From contig JAICMT010000007.1 of NCBI GenBank assembly GCA_025929125.1, forward strand, positions 1-14,765: DNA of 14,765 bases, read 5' to 3'. The position numbers and the translations under genes are program-made. The first letter of the stretch is position 1. Each line of letters begins with the position of its first letter. Source of the DNA: Acidobacteriaceae bacterium (GTDB taxonomy: Bacteria; Acidobacteriota; Terriglobia; Terriglobales; Acidobacteriaceae). Positions 1 to 7,473 of this stretch are shown here, piece after piece. The notes beneath the pieces are model-generated. The model did not search any database. It was not told the origin of the DNA and saw only the letters and a list, made by a program, of their open reading frames with translations.

Positions 1-747
1 CGAGATGAAGCTGGAGAGCGTATTGAGCAGCGTCGTCTTACCGGAACCGGTTCCACCGGAGATGATGATATTCAGCCGGGCCTTCACACAGCCTTTCAGA
101 AATTCCATCATGGGCGGAGTCAGTGCCTGGAAGCGAAGCAGGTCCTCCGGCCCAAGCGGCTTGCTGCCGAAGCGGCGGATGGACATGCTGGGGCCGTCGA
201 TCGCGAGAGGAGGAATGATGGCGTTCACGCGGGATCCGTCGGCGAGGCGCGCGTCGACCATCGGTGAGGACTCGTCGATGCGCCTGCCTACCTGCGACAC
301 GATCTTGTCGATGATGTGCAGCAGGTGCTTGTTGTCCTGGAATGTGAGCTGCGTCTTCTCCAGCACGCCGCGTCGTTCCACGTAGATCTGGTAAGCGGTG
401 TTGATAAGAATATCGCTGATGGTGTCGTCCTTCAGCAGCGGCTCAAGCGGTCCGAGTCCGAAGACCTCGTCAACCACCTCCTGGGCCAGCCGGTCGCGCT
501 CGGTTGCGCTGAGCGGTACGCCCTGTTCATTGATGATCTGCTGGATGACACCAAAGAACTGCTTCTGGATGCCGGCCGCTTCCTTCACATCGCCGAGCTT
601 GTCCAGATCCACACGCTTGATCAGCTCCTTGTGGACCGCGGTCTTAATCTGCTGCTGGATGCCATCGGCGACCTTAGTGCCTGCCGCGGCTGCCCCGCGG
701 GAATCGGGACGGGTTCCATTGCTCGGTACTGAATTGAAACTGGACAT
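1..747 (-). CDS. cpaF: CpaF/TadA-type secretion ATPase of the Tad pilus (3' end missing)
   Basis: This is the cytoplasmic hexameric ATPase that powers Flp pilus assembly (GspE/VirB11 superfamily). The first 249 residues are present and the rest lies beyond the left edge. Residues 1-30 are low-complexity (Ser, Gly, Ala-rich). Residues 31-110 form the helical N-terminal domain typical of CpaF, with the family-like stretches FGLGPLEPLL and ISDILIN. The sequence then shows RRIDESSPMVDARL and SMSIRRF, and reaches the Walker A motif GGTGSGKT at residues 231-238. Walker B, the Asp and His boxes lie outside the window. The ATG at 747 is preceded by AAAAGG about 9 nt upstream. It is the last visible gene of the operon, 44 nt after cpaE, so TadB/TadC platform genes are expected next. 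The frame is open to the edge with no sign of damage. The family call is very secure. Confidence 0.95.
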   Translation of the reverse strand, partial: MSSFNSVPSNGTRPDSRGAAAAGTKVADGIQQQIKTAVHKELIKRVDLDKLGDVKEAAGIQKQFFGVIQQIINEQGVPLSATERDRLAQEVVDEVFGLGPLEPLLKDDTISDILINTAYQIYVERRGVLEKTQLTFQDNKHLLHIIDKIVSQVGRRIDESSPMVDARLADGSRVNAIIPPLAIDGPSMSIRRFGSKPLGPEDLLRFQALTPPMMEFLKGCVKARLNIIISGGTGSGKTTLLNTLSSFIS

Positions 748-791
748 GACTGGTTACCTTTTCTGAAGAAAATGCGTTCTGTTCAGTCCCA

Positions 792-2018
792 TTACTTCCA
801 AAGTGAAAACTTCTTGGCAGCGGCCGGCGCCCCGCCTGAGGCCCCCGGTCCGGCAAGCGTGGCGACCCATTTCGCCACCTGCGCTCCGAACTCAGATTTC
901 TGTTTGGGCCCGATGGGCTCACCCATGATTCCCGAACGCACAATTTCTGCGTAGCTGTTGGGGAAGCGCATGAAGATCTCGGTCCGAATGGCCTTCTCAA
1001 TCTGTTCCGGCCCGACCGCGTGCTGCGAGGAGAACCGATTGACGATGACCTTCAGCCGGTCCTTGTTGTCGTCGTTTTGCGCCAGCGTGTCCACAAACCG
1101 GGAGAGGTCGCGAACCGCGCCGATCTCTGGAGTGGCCACCAGATAAATCACGTTGGAACCTTCAATCACCGCCAGATTGGTATCGTCCAGAGTCGCCGGG
1201 CAGTCGACGATGACGTAGTCGTACTCGCCGCGCAGGAAATCCAGCGTCTGAGACATCTGCTCCGGATCCGTGGTCTGATGACCTTCGCAGGTGTCGGGGG
1301 AGGACAGTACTTCGAGCCCGCTCGAGTGGGTAGCGATATAGCCGCGCAGCAGCTCGCTGTCCAGGCGGCTCAGGTTACGGACGAGCTCATGGAAATTGTG
1401 CCTGCTGCCATCAATGCCCAGGTACACGCAGGCATGGCCTAACTGTGGGTGGTTGTCGATCAGCAGCGTCTTCTTGCCATGGCTCTGCACCAGGTACATG
1501 GCCAGGTGAACTGCGAGCGTGGTGGTGCCCACGCCGCCTTTGGTCCCGATCAGCGAGACCACCGAGCCGCGCACGGAGTTGCTGGCGGCCCGAGTCTGCC
1601 ATAGCTGGCTGATCCGCGTGAGCGTCTCTGCAAATGACTCCGAATTGAAGCTCTCTCCGATGAAGTCGTTGAAGCCGGCCCGCATCGCGCGTAGCAGAAT
1701 CTCGTGGTCCTGACTGGTGGAGCGTGCAACCAGCGCAGCTTTGCCCGAGAACATCTCCTGGATGTATGCCGCCGCTTCGATCGCCTGGCTGATATCGGTG
1801 TCGAGATCAATAACAGCGATGCAATAGTGCGCCGACTTGACGCCTTGTGAAAATGGTGGCCGCCGCAGGTGCGAGATGTAGCCCTCGCAGTCCGCCCGGC
1901 GAACAGTCCACGGCATCTCCGAGACCGCCTGCGCGACCTCGTCCGCAAGCGACGGCTGAATGCCCACAGTGATCAGCGCTACGCTCGGAGTGCCTGGGTT
2001 GTAAATTGCGTCACTCAC
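792..2018 (-). CDS. cpaE: CpaE/TadZ-type MinD/ParA-like ATPase
   Basis: In Tad systems this protein localises the pilus machine, often at a pole. Numbered from the GTG start used here (408 aa), residues about 10-125 form a receiver-like domain. It has a strand ending in IDLDTD but no acidic pair on the first strand, so it is probably a pseudo-receiver. The MinD/ParA ATPase domain follows: deviant Walker A KGGVGTTT at 160-167, LLIDNHPQLG around 185-194, and Walker B YVIVDCPA with Asp282. The C-terminus is a Gly/Ala-rich tail ending FSLWK. Start choice: a TTG at 2039 would add seven residues but has no good Shine-Dalgarno site. The GTG at 2018 has GAGG 9 nt upstream, so I prefer it. It lies between the secretin and CpaF genes, as expected for a Tad operon. 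The family is secure; the exact start is less so. Confidence 0.93.
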   Translation of the reverse strand: MSDAIYNPGTPSVALITVGIQPSLADEVAQAVSEMPWTVRRADCEGYISHLRRPPFSQGVKSAHYCIAVIDLDTDISQAIEAAAYIQEMFSGKAALVARSTSQDHEILLRAMRAGFNDFIGESFNSESFAETLTRISQLWQTRAASNSVRGSVVSLIGTKGGVGTTTLAVHLAMYLVQSHGKKTLLIDNHPQLGHACVYLGIDGSRHNFHELVRNLSRLDSELLRGYIATHSSGLEVLSSPDTCEGHQTTDPEQMSQTLDFLRGEYDYVIVDCPATLDDTNLAVIEGSNVIYLVATPEIGAVRDLSRFVDTLAQNDDNKDRLKVIVNRFSSQHAVGPEQIEKAIRTEIFMRFPNSYAEIVRSGIMGEPIGPKQKSEFGAQVAKWVATLAGPGASGGAPAAAKKFSLWK

Positions 2019-2072
2019 GTTTTTATCCCTCGTTGCCAATTACAGTTCGTGTTCTCGGGCCAATCCCGCCGT

Positions 2073-3941
2073 TCACCGGATGCTGGGGTCGTATCCGTCA
2101 TGGACCAGCCGTTGCCGCATGCTCTCTGCATCCGCCCGGCTGGGGAATGGACCCACGTCGATGTGGAGCAGCGAGTCCTGCTGCAGCCGCTCTACCTTTG
2201 CCTCGTACCCCTGGCGCCGCAAGGCCGCCAGCATTGCGTCCGCATCGGAGTCATGCGAGAGCGTCATCACTTCTACCACCGGACTATGCGCCACCGGCTT
2301 GGCCGGGTCGGCAAACGCAGCCAGAGCCGGGTCCGAAAGCGATGCCGGCGTAGTCCCGGCTTTGGCCGGCTGAGCCGGGGTGGTGGCCGGAGCAGCGTCG
2401 GGGCTGGTTTCCGCCGCCGGAGCTGCGGCAGGTGCCGCCGGGGCCGGAGCCGCGGGGCCACCGTACGGCGGATACTGCGGGTCGACAGCCGGAGGCGTTG
2501 GGGTGGGGCTCAGATTTTTGCCCAGCGAGTCATCAAAATCTTTGCGATCCAGCCGGTTGATTGGCATTTCCGGCTGCTTCGGGGGCTCATTCTCGGTAAG
2601 CGGGTCGACGACCGTCGGAGTCACAATGATCACCAGCTCGGTGGTCGAGTGGTTCACGTTCTTCGACTTGAACAGGTACCCCAGGATGGGAATATTTGCG
2701 GCGCCCGGATTCTTGCTCATCATGTCCGTTGTGCGCTGATCGAGAAGGCCGGAGATCGCGAAGCTCTGGTTGCTTCGCAGTTCCACCTCAGTGTCCGCAC
2801 GGCGGGTTGAGAGTGCCGGAATAGTGAACCCGCTCACCGTGACGGCATTGGTGTAGTCCAGCGCGCTGACCTCGGGCGAAACCTTCAACCGCACCGTGCC
2901 ATCGGGGTTCACCGTTGGGGTGAACTCCACCTTTACACCGAAGGGCCGGAACTGAATGCTGATGACCGGAGCCGCACTGGAGGATCCGCTGGCCTGCGCC
3001 ACCGGGAAGGGGAACTCGCCGCCGGAGAGGAAATTAGCCTTCTGGCCGCTAATGGTCGTAATCGTCGGCTCGGCCAGGATCTGAAGCACCTGCTTGGTTT
3101 GCAGGTCCTGGATCGTCGCGCCAATGTTCGCTTTCCAACTGTAGAGCATGAAGTTCATCGGGTTGGAAAACTGCAGCACACTGGCGGCCGTGGAACTGCC
3201 ACCCTGTTGCGCCGCCATCGTCGACTGGAATTGCCCGGTGGTTGTCTGCCCGATCCAGTTGGTGTTGCCGCCAGGATTGAACAGGTTCACACCCAACTGC
3301 ATCGCCTTGTCGCGATCCACTTCCAAAATTCGAACCTGCAGCCGGACCTGCTTGGGATGCTCGGCTGCGACCACGATTGCATTGGCAACATCCTTCGCGT
3401 ACAGGCTGGCGAGCTTTGCCGCCGAATCCGCCATCGCCTGTTCCGGAACCGTGCCCGTGAGCACAATCCGGTTACCTGTGCCCTCGACATTGATCGAGTA
3501 GCCCTTCAGTTCCTGCGCCATCGCCGAACGAAGGCCGTCAAGATCGATGTCCGAGGACACCACATAAGATTGCGACCGCCCGGTTTCATCCAGCAGTGTC
3601 AGCGAGCTGATGCCCGGAGTCATGGCGGTCACAACAATTTGGTTGGGCGTCAGGGTGGCTGAGGTCAGCACCGAAGGATCGGCAACATAGACGCGCTTCA
3701 GCCGCATGTGCGTATTGATAAAGATCGCGTGGCCCAGCGTAACGTGCAGGGTCTTGCCGCCACTGCCGCTGCGGTTAACGCTGGCAATTGCATTCGCACC
3801 TGTAGCTGCGTCCACAATGGATGCGGTGGCCGCTCCGGGCTCCTCCGCCAAACTGGTGCCTATCATGCTTCCGGCCACCAGGACGCAGGCGCCAATGCGG
3901 GCAACCAGCGTCTTCGAGCGATTCGAGATCTGTGCCCTCAT
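2073..3941 (-). CDS. cpaC: CpaC/RcpA-type Tad pilus secretin with C-terminal SPOR-like domain
   Basis: This is the outer-membrane channel through which the Flp pilus exits; 622 aa. Residues 1-32 are a signal peptide (positively charged start, hydrophobic core, cleavage near SLA/EE). Residues about 63-130 match the pilus-assembly secretin N-domain and about 132-192 a BON-like domain. Residues about 195-455 are the secretin region, with EPTITTISGQ, SGGEFPFP and the closing part IPILGYLF...LVIIVTPTVV. Residues 478-551 are a Pro/Ala-rich linker. Residues 552-622 look like a SPOR domain: two halves, the second reading LLHIDVGPFPSRADAESM then GYDP. SPOR domains bind glycan strands stripped of stem peptides. 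I know CpaC proteins ending soon after the secretin domain, so this tail is unusual. The ATG overlaps the cpaB stop (TAATG) and has GGAG 8 nt upstream, so coupling is likely. Confidence 0.94.
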   Translation of the reverse strand: MRAQISNRSKTLVARIGACVLVAGSMIGTSLAEEPGAATASIVDAATGANAIASVNRSGSGGKTLHVTLGHAIFINTHMRLKRVYVADPSVLTSATLTPNQIVVTAMTPGISSLTLLDETGRSQSYVVSSDIDLDGLRSAMAQELKGYSINVEGTGNRIVLTGTVPEQAMADSAAKLASLYAKDVANAIVVAAEHPKQVRLQVRILEVDRDKAMQLGVNLFNPGGNTNWIGQTTTGQFQSTMAAQQGGSSTAASVLQFSNPMNFMLYSWKANIGATIQDLQTKQVLQILAEPTITTISGQKANFLSGGEFPFPVAQASGSSSAAPVISIQFRPFGVKVEFTPTVNPDGTVRLKVSPEVSALDYTNAVTVSGFTIPALSTRRADTEVELRSNQSFAISGLLDQRTTDMMSKNPGAANIPILGYLFKSKNVNHSTTELVIIVTPTVVDPLTENEPPKQPEMPINRLDRKDFDDSLGKNLSPTPTPPAVDPQYPPYGGPAAPAPAAPAAAPAAETSPDAAPATTPAQPAKAGTTPASLSDPALAAFADPAKPVAHSPVVEVMTLSHDSDADAMLAALRRQGYEAKVERLQQDSLLHIDVGPFPSRADAESMRQRLVHDGYDPSIR

Positions 3942-4753
3942 TAGAAGCTCTCCGTCTTGGCTGCCGTACCCAGGAAGGTCTCGACAACATAAGGTTTGCG
4001 TTCAGGTGCTGCCTTGTGGACAACGGGTCCGGCCACGACAGCCGGCTTTGTCGGAATGCCGGCTAATTCGGAGAACAGAATCGGCACGGACTTGCGCTGT
4101 TCGCGATCCACGCCGTTGCGCAGAACAAAGTGGACGATGCCCTGAGTCGCGGCCAGGTCCACCTTCTCCGCATCGTCGGGCTTGACCAGCAGCGTCACCA
4201 CAGTGGCGGTCACCGGCTTGCCTTCAGGATCGGGTTCGATCTTCTGCCCGCTCGCCAGCACCTGCACGTCCTGGAGCACCGTGTTGGTGATGGTGTCGCC
4301 GCTCGGCGGTTTCATGGTGACCAGCACGTCCACATGCGTGCCCGGCAACAGGAAGCCGGCGACTCCGACCACCTCGTCGGAACGCAGCGAGATGGCGCGC
4401 ATGCCATCGGGGATCTTCATGGTCAGGCCCAGGCCGGAGCCCGGGCTGGCAAGCTGGCGCTCCAGGATCGGCTCGCCTGCGGAGAGCGGATACATGACGA
4501 TGCGCCCAATCACCGGCTGCGGCGCGGCGAACGCGCCCGGCAGCGGCACATTGGCCGGCCAATCCACCATGCGAAGGTTTTCAGCCTTGATCGCCTGGCC
4601 CGCCTCGAGATTGGCGGAGGCGGCGACATACTGGCTCTTGGCCGTTGGTGCCGCCGGTCCCTTCTTCGCATACTTCTGGCTGAGCCAGTAAGTGAAGATT
4701 CCCGAGATGACCAGTGCAACGATGAAGGCTGAGGTGAGTCGACGATTGAGCAC
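3941..4753 (-). CDS. cpaB: CpaB/RcpC Flp pilus assembly protein (SAF domain)
   Basis: This is a periplasmic, inner-membrane-anchored component thought to work with the CpaC secretin; 270 aa. Residues about 7-24 are one membrane-spanning helix that anchors the protein. A SAF domain covers about residues 42-110 (VAASANLEAGQAIKAENLRM, then PLSAGEPILERQL). The RcpC/CpaB domain follows at about 115-215 (GMRAISLRSDEV, LLPGTHVDVLVT, TLLVKPDDAEKV). The C-terminal 45 residues are loosely conserved. The start is GTG with AGAGG 6 nt upstream, only 9 nt after the cpaA stop. The stop overlaps the cpaC start. All of this fits one polycistronic message. Length and domain order are normal for the family. Confidence 0.93.
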   Translation of the reverse strand: MLNRRLTSAFIVALVISGIFTYWLSQKYAKKGPAAPTAKSQYVAASANLEAGQAIKAENLRMVDWPANVPLPGAFAAPQPVIGRIVMYPLSAGEPILERQLASPGSGLGLTMKIPDGMRAISLRSDEVVGVAGFLLPGTHVDVLVTMKPPSGDTITNTVLQDVQVLASGQKIEPDPEGKPVTATVVTLLVKPDDAEKVDLAATQGIVHFVLRNGVDREQRKSVPILFSELAGIPTKPAVVAGPVVHKAAPERKPYVVETFLGTAAKTESF

Positions 4754-4762
4754 ACTGCACCT

Positions 4763-5299
4763 CTATTGAAATTGGAAGTAAAGGGTTAGGACCGTTCCGC
4801 TGGCGATGGCTAAGGCGTACGGCAACCGCAGAGTCTTCGCGTTCTCGATATTCAGATCCGGGTGAGGCTGCAGGCCAGCCTGCCGATGATGCGATGCAAT
4901 CTCTCCGACATTCATCAGCGTCTCTTGGAAGCGTCCGCGCACCAGCGCAAGGATGACCGCCATAATTCCGCCGGAGATTGCAGTCAGCACCAGGATGTAC
5001 GCAATATGCGAAAGACCGGCGATGCAGCCCACCGCCATGATCAGCTTCACATCTCCGGCTCCCATGCCGCCTGCAACATAAAACAGGAAGAACACCACCC
5101 CGCAGATCAGCCCGGCGGCAAGCGCCGTCAGCATATCGCGCCATCCATTCAGAGCAAGGTGCAGCACCAGACCGAACGCGAATGCGGGAAAGGTAATGAA
5201 ATTCGGAATCTTGCGGCTCCTCACGTCGAAGACGGAGGCCACCAGCGCACAGGCAGATGCAGTCGCAGGATAGGTCAATATGGGCGAAAGATGTGTCAT
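4763..5299 (-). CDS. cpaA: CpaA/TadV-type prepilin peptidase (A24 family)
   Basis: This inner-membrane aspartic protease cleaves the Flp prepilin leader; 178 aa. The first catalytic Asp is D25 in VFDVRSRKIPN and the second is D83 in GMGAGDVKL (the GxGD signature). Both are intact. Several hydrophobic helices surround them (about 9-22, 35-50, 58-76, 86-118, and one near the C-terminus). The protein has only the peptidase domain, without the N-terminal methylase-like domain of type IV PilD, as is usual for Tad peptidases. The segment 125-158, between the last two helices, is a polar insert with His/Pro-rich sequence. The ATG at 5299 has an AGGA site about 7 nt upstream. Its likely substrates are the two Flp pilins just upstream in the same operon. 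Confidence 0.93.
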   Translation of the reverse strand: MTHLSPILTYPATASACALVASVFDVRSRKIPNFITFPAFAFGLVLHLALNGWRDMLTALAAGLICGVVFFLFYVAGGMGAGDVKLIMAVGCIAGLSHIAYILVLTAISGGIMAVILALVRGRFQETLMNVGEIASHHRQAGLQPHPDLNIENAKTLRLPYALAIASGTVLTLYFQFQ

Positions 5300-5349
5300 T
5301 GATCGATCCTGTTTCCTTGGTTACTGAAGTCAGTGGGGGAAGACCACGT

Positions 5350-5390
5350 TGAGCCCACGGAGCCGGCCAGGCCGGCCCTCGTGGGCCTCA
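5350..5390 (-). promoter_or_regulatory. GC-rich hairpin between flp and cpaA
   Basis: The minus-strand RNA would form a long stem: TGAG/CTCA and GCCCACG/CGTGGGC in the outer part (one bulged G), then GCCGG/CCGGC around a short loop. It begins 7 nt after the downstream flp stop codon. No U-run follows, so it is not a classical intrinsic terminator. It may slow 3' decay of the pilin message or partly block transcription into cpaA. The structure is read directly; the role is inferred. Confidence 0.6.
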
Positions 5391-5397
5391 GCGGTTA

Positions 5398-5580
5398 CTA
5401 GACGGCGCTCTCGAGAGCCGTACCGACGCCGCCAAATGTGGTCGAAATCGAGTTCGCAAGGCTGCCCATCGCAGCAACGGAGCCGAGGCCCACAAGCGCT
5501 GCAACCAGCGCGTACTCGATCAGGTCCTGACCGGACTCTTCCGTCATCAGGTTCTTCAGGATCTGCTTCATGTTCTTCAT
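5398..5580 (-). CDS. flp: Flp/Fap-type pilin, copy 2 of the tandem pair
   Basis: This is a major-pilin type subunit of the Tad pilus; 60 aa. Residues 1-17 are a charged leader ending in Gly17. The cleavage context is G/QDLIEYAL, with Glu22 at mature position +5 and Tyr23 at +6, the hallmark of Flp prepilins. Residues 20-45 form the hydrophobic assembly helix (ALVAALVGLGSVAAM). The tail is short and Gly/Ser/Thr-rich. It shares about 46 of 60 residues with the pilin gene just upstream; differences gather in the C-terminal third. An AGAGGAA ribosome site lies about 7 nt before ATG. A second ATG three codons in is also possible. CpaA, encoded next, is the expected processing enzyme. Confidence 0.93.
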   Translation of the reverse strand: MKNMKQILKNLMTEESGQDLIEYALVAALVGLGSVAAMGSLANSISTTFGGVGTALESAV

Positions 5581-5644
5581 TGAACTTTCCTCTTGAAATT
5601 TGGGTTGGGTTACGCCGTGGGCATAAGAAGCCGAGAAGGAGAGA

Positions 5645-5681
5645 GGCTTATGTGAATACCTGGAAATAACTCACATAAGCC
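5645..5681 (-). promoter_or_regulatory. Perfect 11-bp inverted repeat between the two pilin genes
   Basis: The arms are GGCTTATGTGA (5645-5655) and TCACATAAGCC (5671-5681), a perfect 11-bp stem with a 15-nt loop. On the minus strand the hairpin starts 7 nt after the stop of the first pilin gene and is followed by a pyrimidine-rich stretch that is not a true U-run. A role as mRNA-stabilising hairpin or partial terminator is inferred. As a DNA palindrome it could alternatively be an operator. Confidence 0.6.
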
Positions 5682-5688
5682 GCCCCGA

Positions 5689-5871
5689 CTAGACAGAGGT
5701 TGTCAGCTGCGTCCCGATGCCATTGAAGGTGTTGCCAATCGAGTTCGACAGGCCCTTCATTGCGGCAACGGCGCCGAGACCAACCAGAGCTGCGACCAGG
5801 GCGTACTCAATCAGGTCCTGACCAGACTCTTCCACCATCAGGTTCTTCAAAAGCTGCTTCATGTTCTTCAT
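5689..5871 (-). CDS. flp: Flp/Fap-type pilin, copy 1 of the tandem pair (operon-proximal)
   Basis: This is a 60-aa Flp prepilin and the first gene of the Tad operon. The leader ends at Gly17, followed by QDLIEYAL, so cleavage should fall between residues 17 and 18 with Glu at +5. The hydrophobic helix is ALVAALVGLGAVAAM. The C-terminal tail (about residues 39-60) is where it departs most from its neighbour copy, for example Lys at 39 and Asn at 47 and 50. A clear Shine-Dalgarno site, GAGGAG, lies about 10 nt before ATG. Being first in the operon and followed by a stable hairpin suggests high expression and that it may be the main pilin. Which copy dominates cannot be told from sequence. Confidence 0.93.
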   Translation of the reverse strand: MKNMKQLLKNLMVEESGQDLIEYALVAALVGLGAVAAMKGLSNSIGNTFNGIGTQLTTSV

Positions 5872-6170
5872 TTGTGTTTTCTCCTCGTTTCAGGGTTCCG
5901 CGGCACTCCGGGGTAGAGTCCTTGGGATGTGTCGAGATTAGGGTTGCGCCAGAAGATTAGAAATACCCAAGAAGTGTCACCGCCTACCACTAAAGTTCAC
6001 TTAGAATTCACCCTAACTCGCTGGTCCATAACGACTTATTTCGGCCCTATAAATTAGAATCAGTTCACACCGCTCCGTCACCCTTCCGCGTGCGAAATGA
6101 AACCCGCAGCAGAAGCAGCCGGCAAAAACCTGGGCTGCAATTCACATTCTTTGGGTATGCTTCGAACCAG
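5872..6170. promoter_or_regulatory. Divergent non-coding region between the Tad operon and a membrane protein gene
   Basis: About 300 bp with lower GC than its surroundings should hold promoters for both directions. For the Tad operon (minus) I see a weak candidate pair: GTGACA (5975-5980) and TAATCT (5954-5959) with a short 15-nt spacer. The heptamer AGATTAG occurs twice, at 5935-5941 and 5954-5960. For the plus strand, TATAAA at 6048-6053 resembles a -10 box but lacks a good -35. TTCAC recurs at 5996-6000, 6007-6011 and 6064-6068. No sigma-54 site was seen. The Tad leader would be long (over 60 nt). All promoter calls here are tentative. Confidence 0.35.
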
Positions 6171-7454
6171 ATGACCACCGCCACTCAGGCCGCTATCGCG
6201 ACTCCCACCGCTTCGCAACCGGGGCGCCAGACGCTGTTTGCCATCTACGGCGCAGCGCTGCTCATGCGCCTTATGGCCCTGTGGTCGAGCATCACCTCGC
6301 ACCCGCACACCTGGCTCTTCTCGCACCCGTGGGAGATGGGCCTGCTCGCGACAACGCTCCTCCATCACCAGGGATACAGTTCGCCCTTCGGCGTCCCCAC
6401 CGGGCCGACGGCCATCATCGCGCCCGGTTATCCAACGCTCGTGGCCGGCATCTTTGCGGTCTTCGGCATCGGCACCTTTGCGTCGGCCTTGGTGATCATG
6501 GGCATAAACATTGCACTGGGCCTGCTGACCATCTGGATCGTCATGCACGTCGCGGGCACGCTCTTCGGCAGGCGCGCCGCGCTGCTCGCGGGCTGGTTCT
6601 GGGCGCTCTCCCCTCCGCTGTGGTTCATTCCCGAGATCTTCTGGGAGACCAGCTTCTCCGCCGCATCTCTTCTCGGCGCCATCGCGCTGACTTTGCGCAT
6701 TCGCCGCCGACCCACGGTTCCCGCCTGGATTGGCCTGGGCGCGCTCTTCGCGTTGATGTCACTCATCAACCCCGCCCTGCTCTTTTCCCTGCTTGCCATT
6801 CTCGGATGGCTGGCCTGGCATACGCGCCAAAAGTCCTGGCGTGGTCCGGCGCTCGCGTTGTTGGCGCTGCTGGCCGTCTACTCGCCATGGCCCATCCGCA
6901 ACGCGTACCGCTTTCACGCGTTCATTCCGTTGCGCAGCACCGTGGGATTTGAGTTATGGATGGGCAACCGTGCCGGCTCCAACGGCCGGCTCGACGAGTC
7001 GGTCTTCCCCATGTTCAACCACAAAGAGCTGAACGACTATATGCAGCGAGGTGAAGTCGCGTATATCCAGCACAAGAACGATCTCGCCTGGTCTTTCATC
7101 CGCTCTCATCCAGGCTGGTTTGCGCAGATGACGGTGCGGCGCGCCGTTCGCTTCTGGATCGGCACCGGTAACAAGGACACGTCGCCCGTCTTTCCGGTAC
7201 ACGCCGTCATCACCACCTGCTTCGGATTTGCGGGACTAATCCTGGCGTGGCGGCGCGGCCAACGGGAGTTTGCCGCTCTGGCCCTCCTGCCGATCCTGCT
7301 CTTCCCTGTGCCCTACTACATCAGCCACGCCGAGTTTCGTTACCGGCTTAACATCGACCCGCTGATGACCGTCCTGGCCGCATACGCCGTAATCGAACTC
7401 GCCGCGCTCCTCTTCCGCGGACGTCCAGCCAATTCACAGAGTGCGCCTGTTTAG
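6171..7454 (+). CDS. Multi-pass membrane protein, GT-C (GT39-like) glycosyltransferase
   Basis: It probably transfers a sugar from a polyprenyl-phosphate donor on the periplasmic side of the inner membrane, as GT-C enzymes do. Numbered from ATG 6171 (427 aa), helix 1 is about residues 21-39. It is followed by a loop with WEMG (Glu55), the place where GT-C enzymes carry a catalytic acidic residue, and by APGYP near 84-88, typical of GT39/ArnT-like proteins. About eight to ten further hydrophobic helices follow. A polar periplasmic segment with MGNRAGSNGR near residues 264-273 precedes the last helices. Start: the frame extends back to a GTG at 6090, but neither start has a clear ribosome site. 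I prefer the ATG because the extra 27 residues are polar and unlike a membrane-protein start. The stand-alone position gives no substrate clue. Confidence 0.7.
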   Translation: MTTATQAAIATPTASQPGRQTLFAIYGAALLMRLMALWSSITSHPHTWLFSHPWEMGLLATTLLHHQGYSSPFGVPTGPTAIIAPGYPTLVAGIFAVFGIGTFASALVIMGINIALGLLTIWIVMHVAGTLFGRRAALLAGWFWALSPPLWFIPEIFWETSFSAASLLGAIALTLRIRRRPTVPAWIGLGALFALMSLINPALLFSLLAILGWLAWHTRQKSWRGPALALLALLAVYSPWPIRNAYRFHAFIPLRSTVGFELWMGNRAGSNGRLDESVFPMFNHKELNDYMQRGEVAYIQHKNDLAWSFIRSHPGWFAQMTVRRAVRFWIGTGNKDTSPVFPVHAVITTCFGFAGLILAWRRGQREFAALALLPILLFPVPYYISHAEFRYRLNIDPLMTVLAAYAVIELAALLFRGRPANSQSAPV

Positions 7455-7473
7455 CTCCCGCAGGGAAGCCGGA

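Noticed and set aside
1869..2810. Long plus-strand open frame (313 codons) opposite cpaE and the secretin gene.
   Set aside because: It lies antisense to two well-recognised genes, is rich in Arg/His/Gly as expected of a GC-driven shadow frame, and has no recognisable domain.
5872..6089. Sigma-54 type promoter for the pilin operon.
   Set aside because: I searched the minus strand for the GG/GC core with the proper spacing and found none.
6090..6170. Upstream GTG start for the GT-C membrane protein.
   Set aside because: No ribosome site, and the extra 27 residues are polar and basic, unlike the family. Kept only as an alternative.
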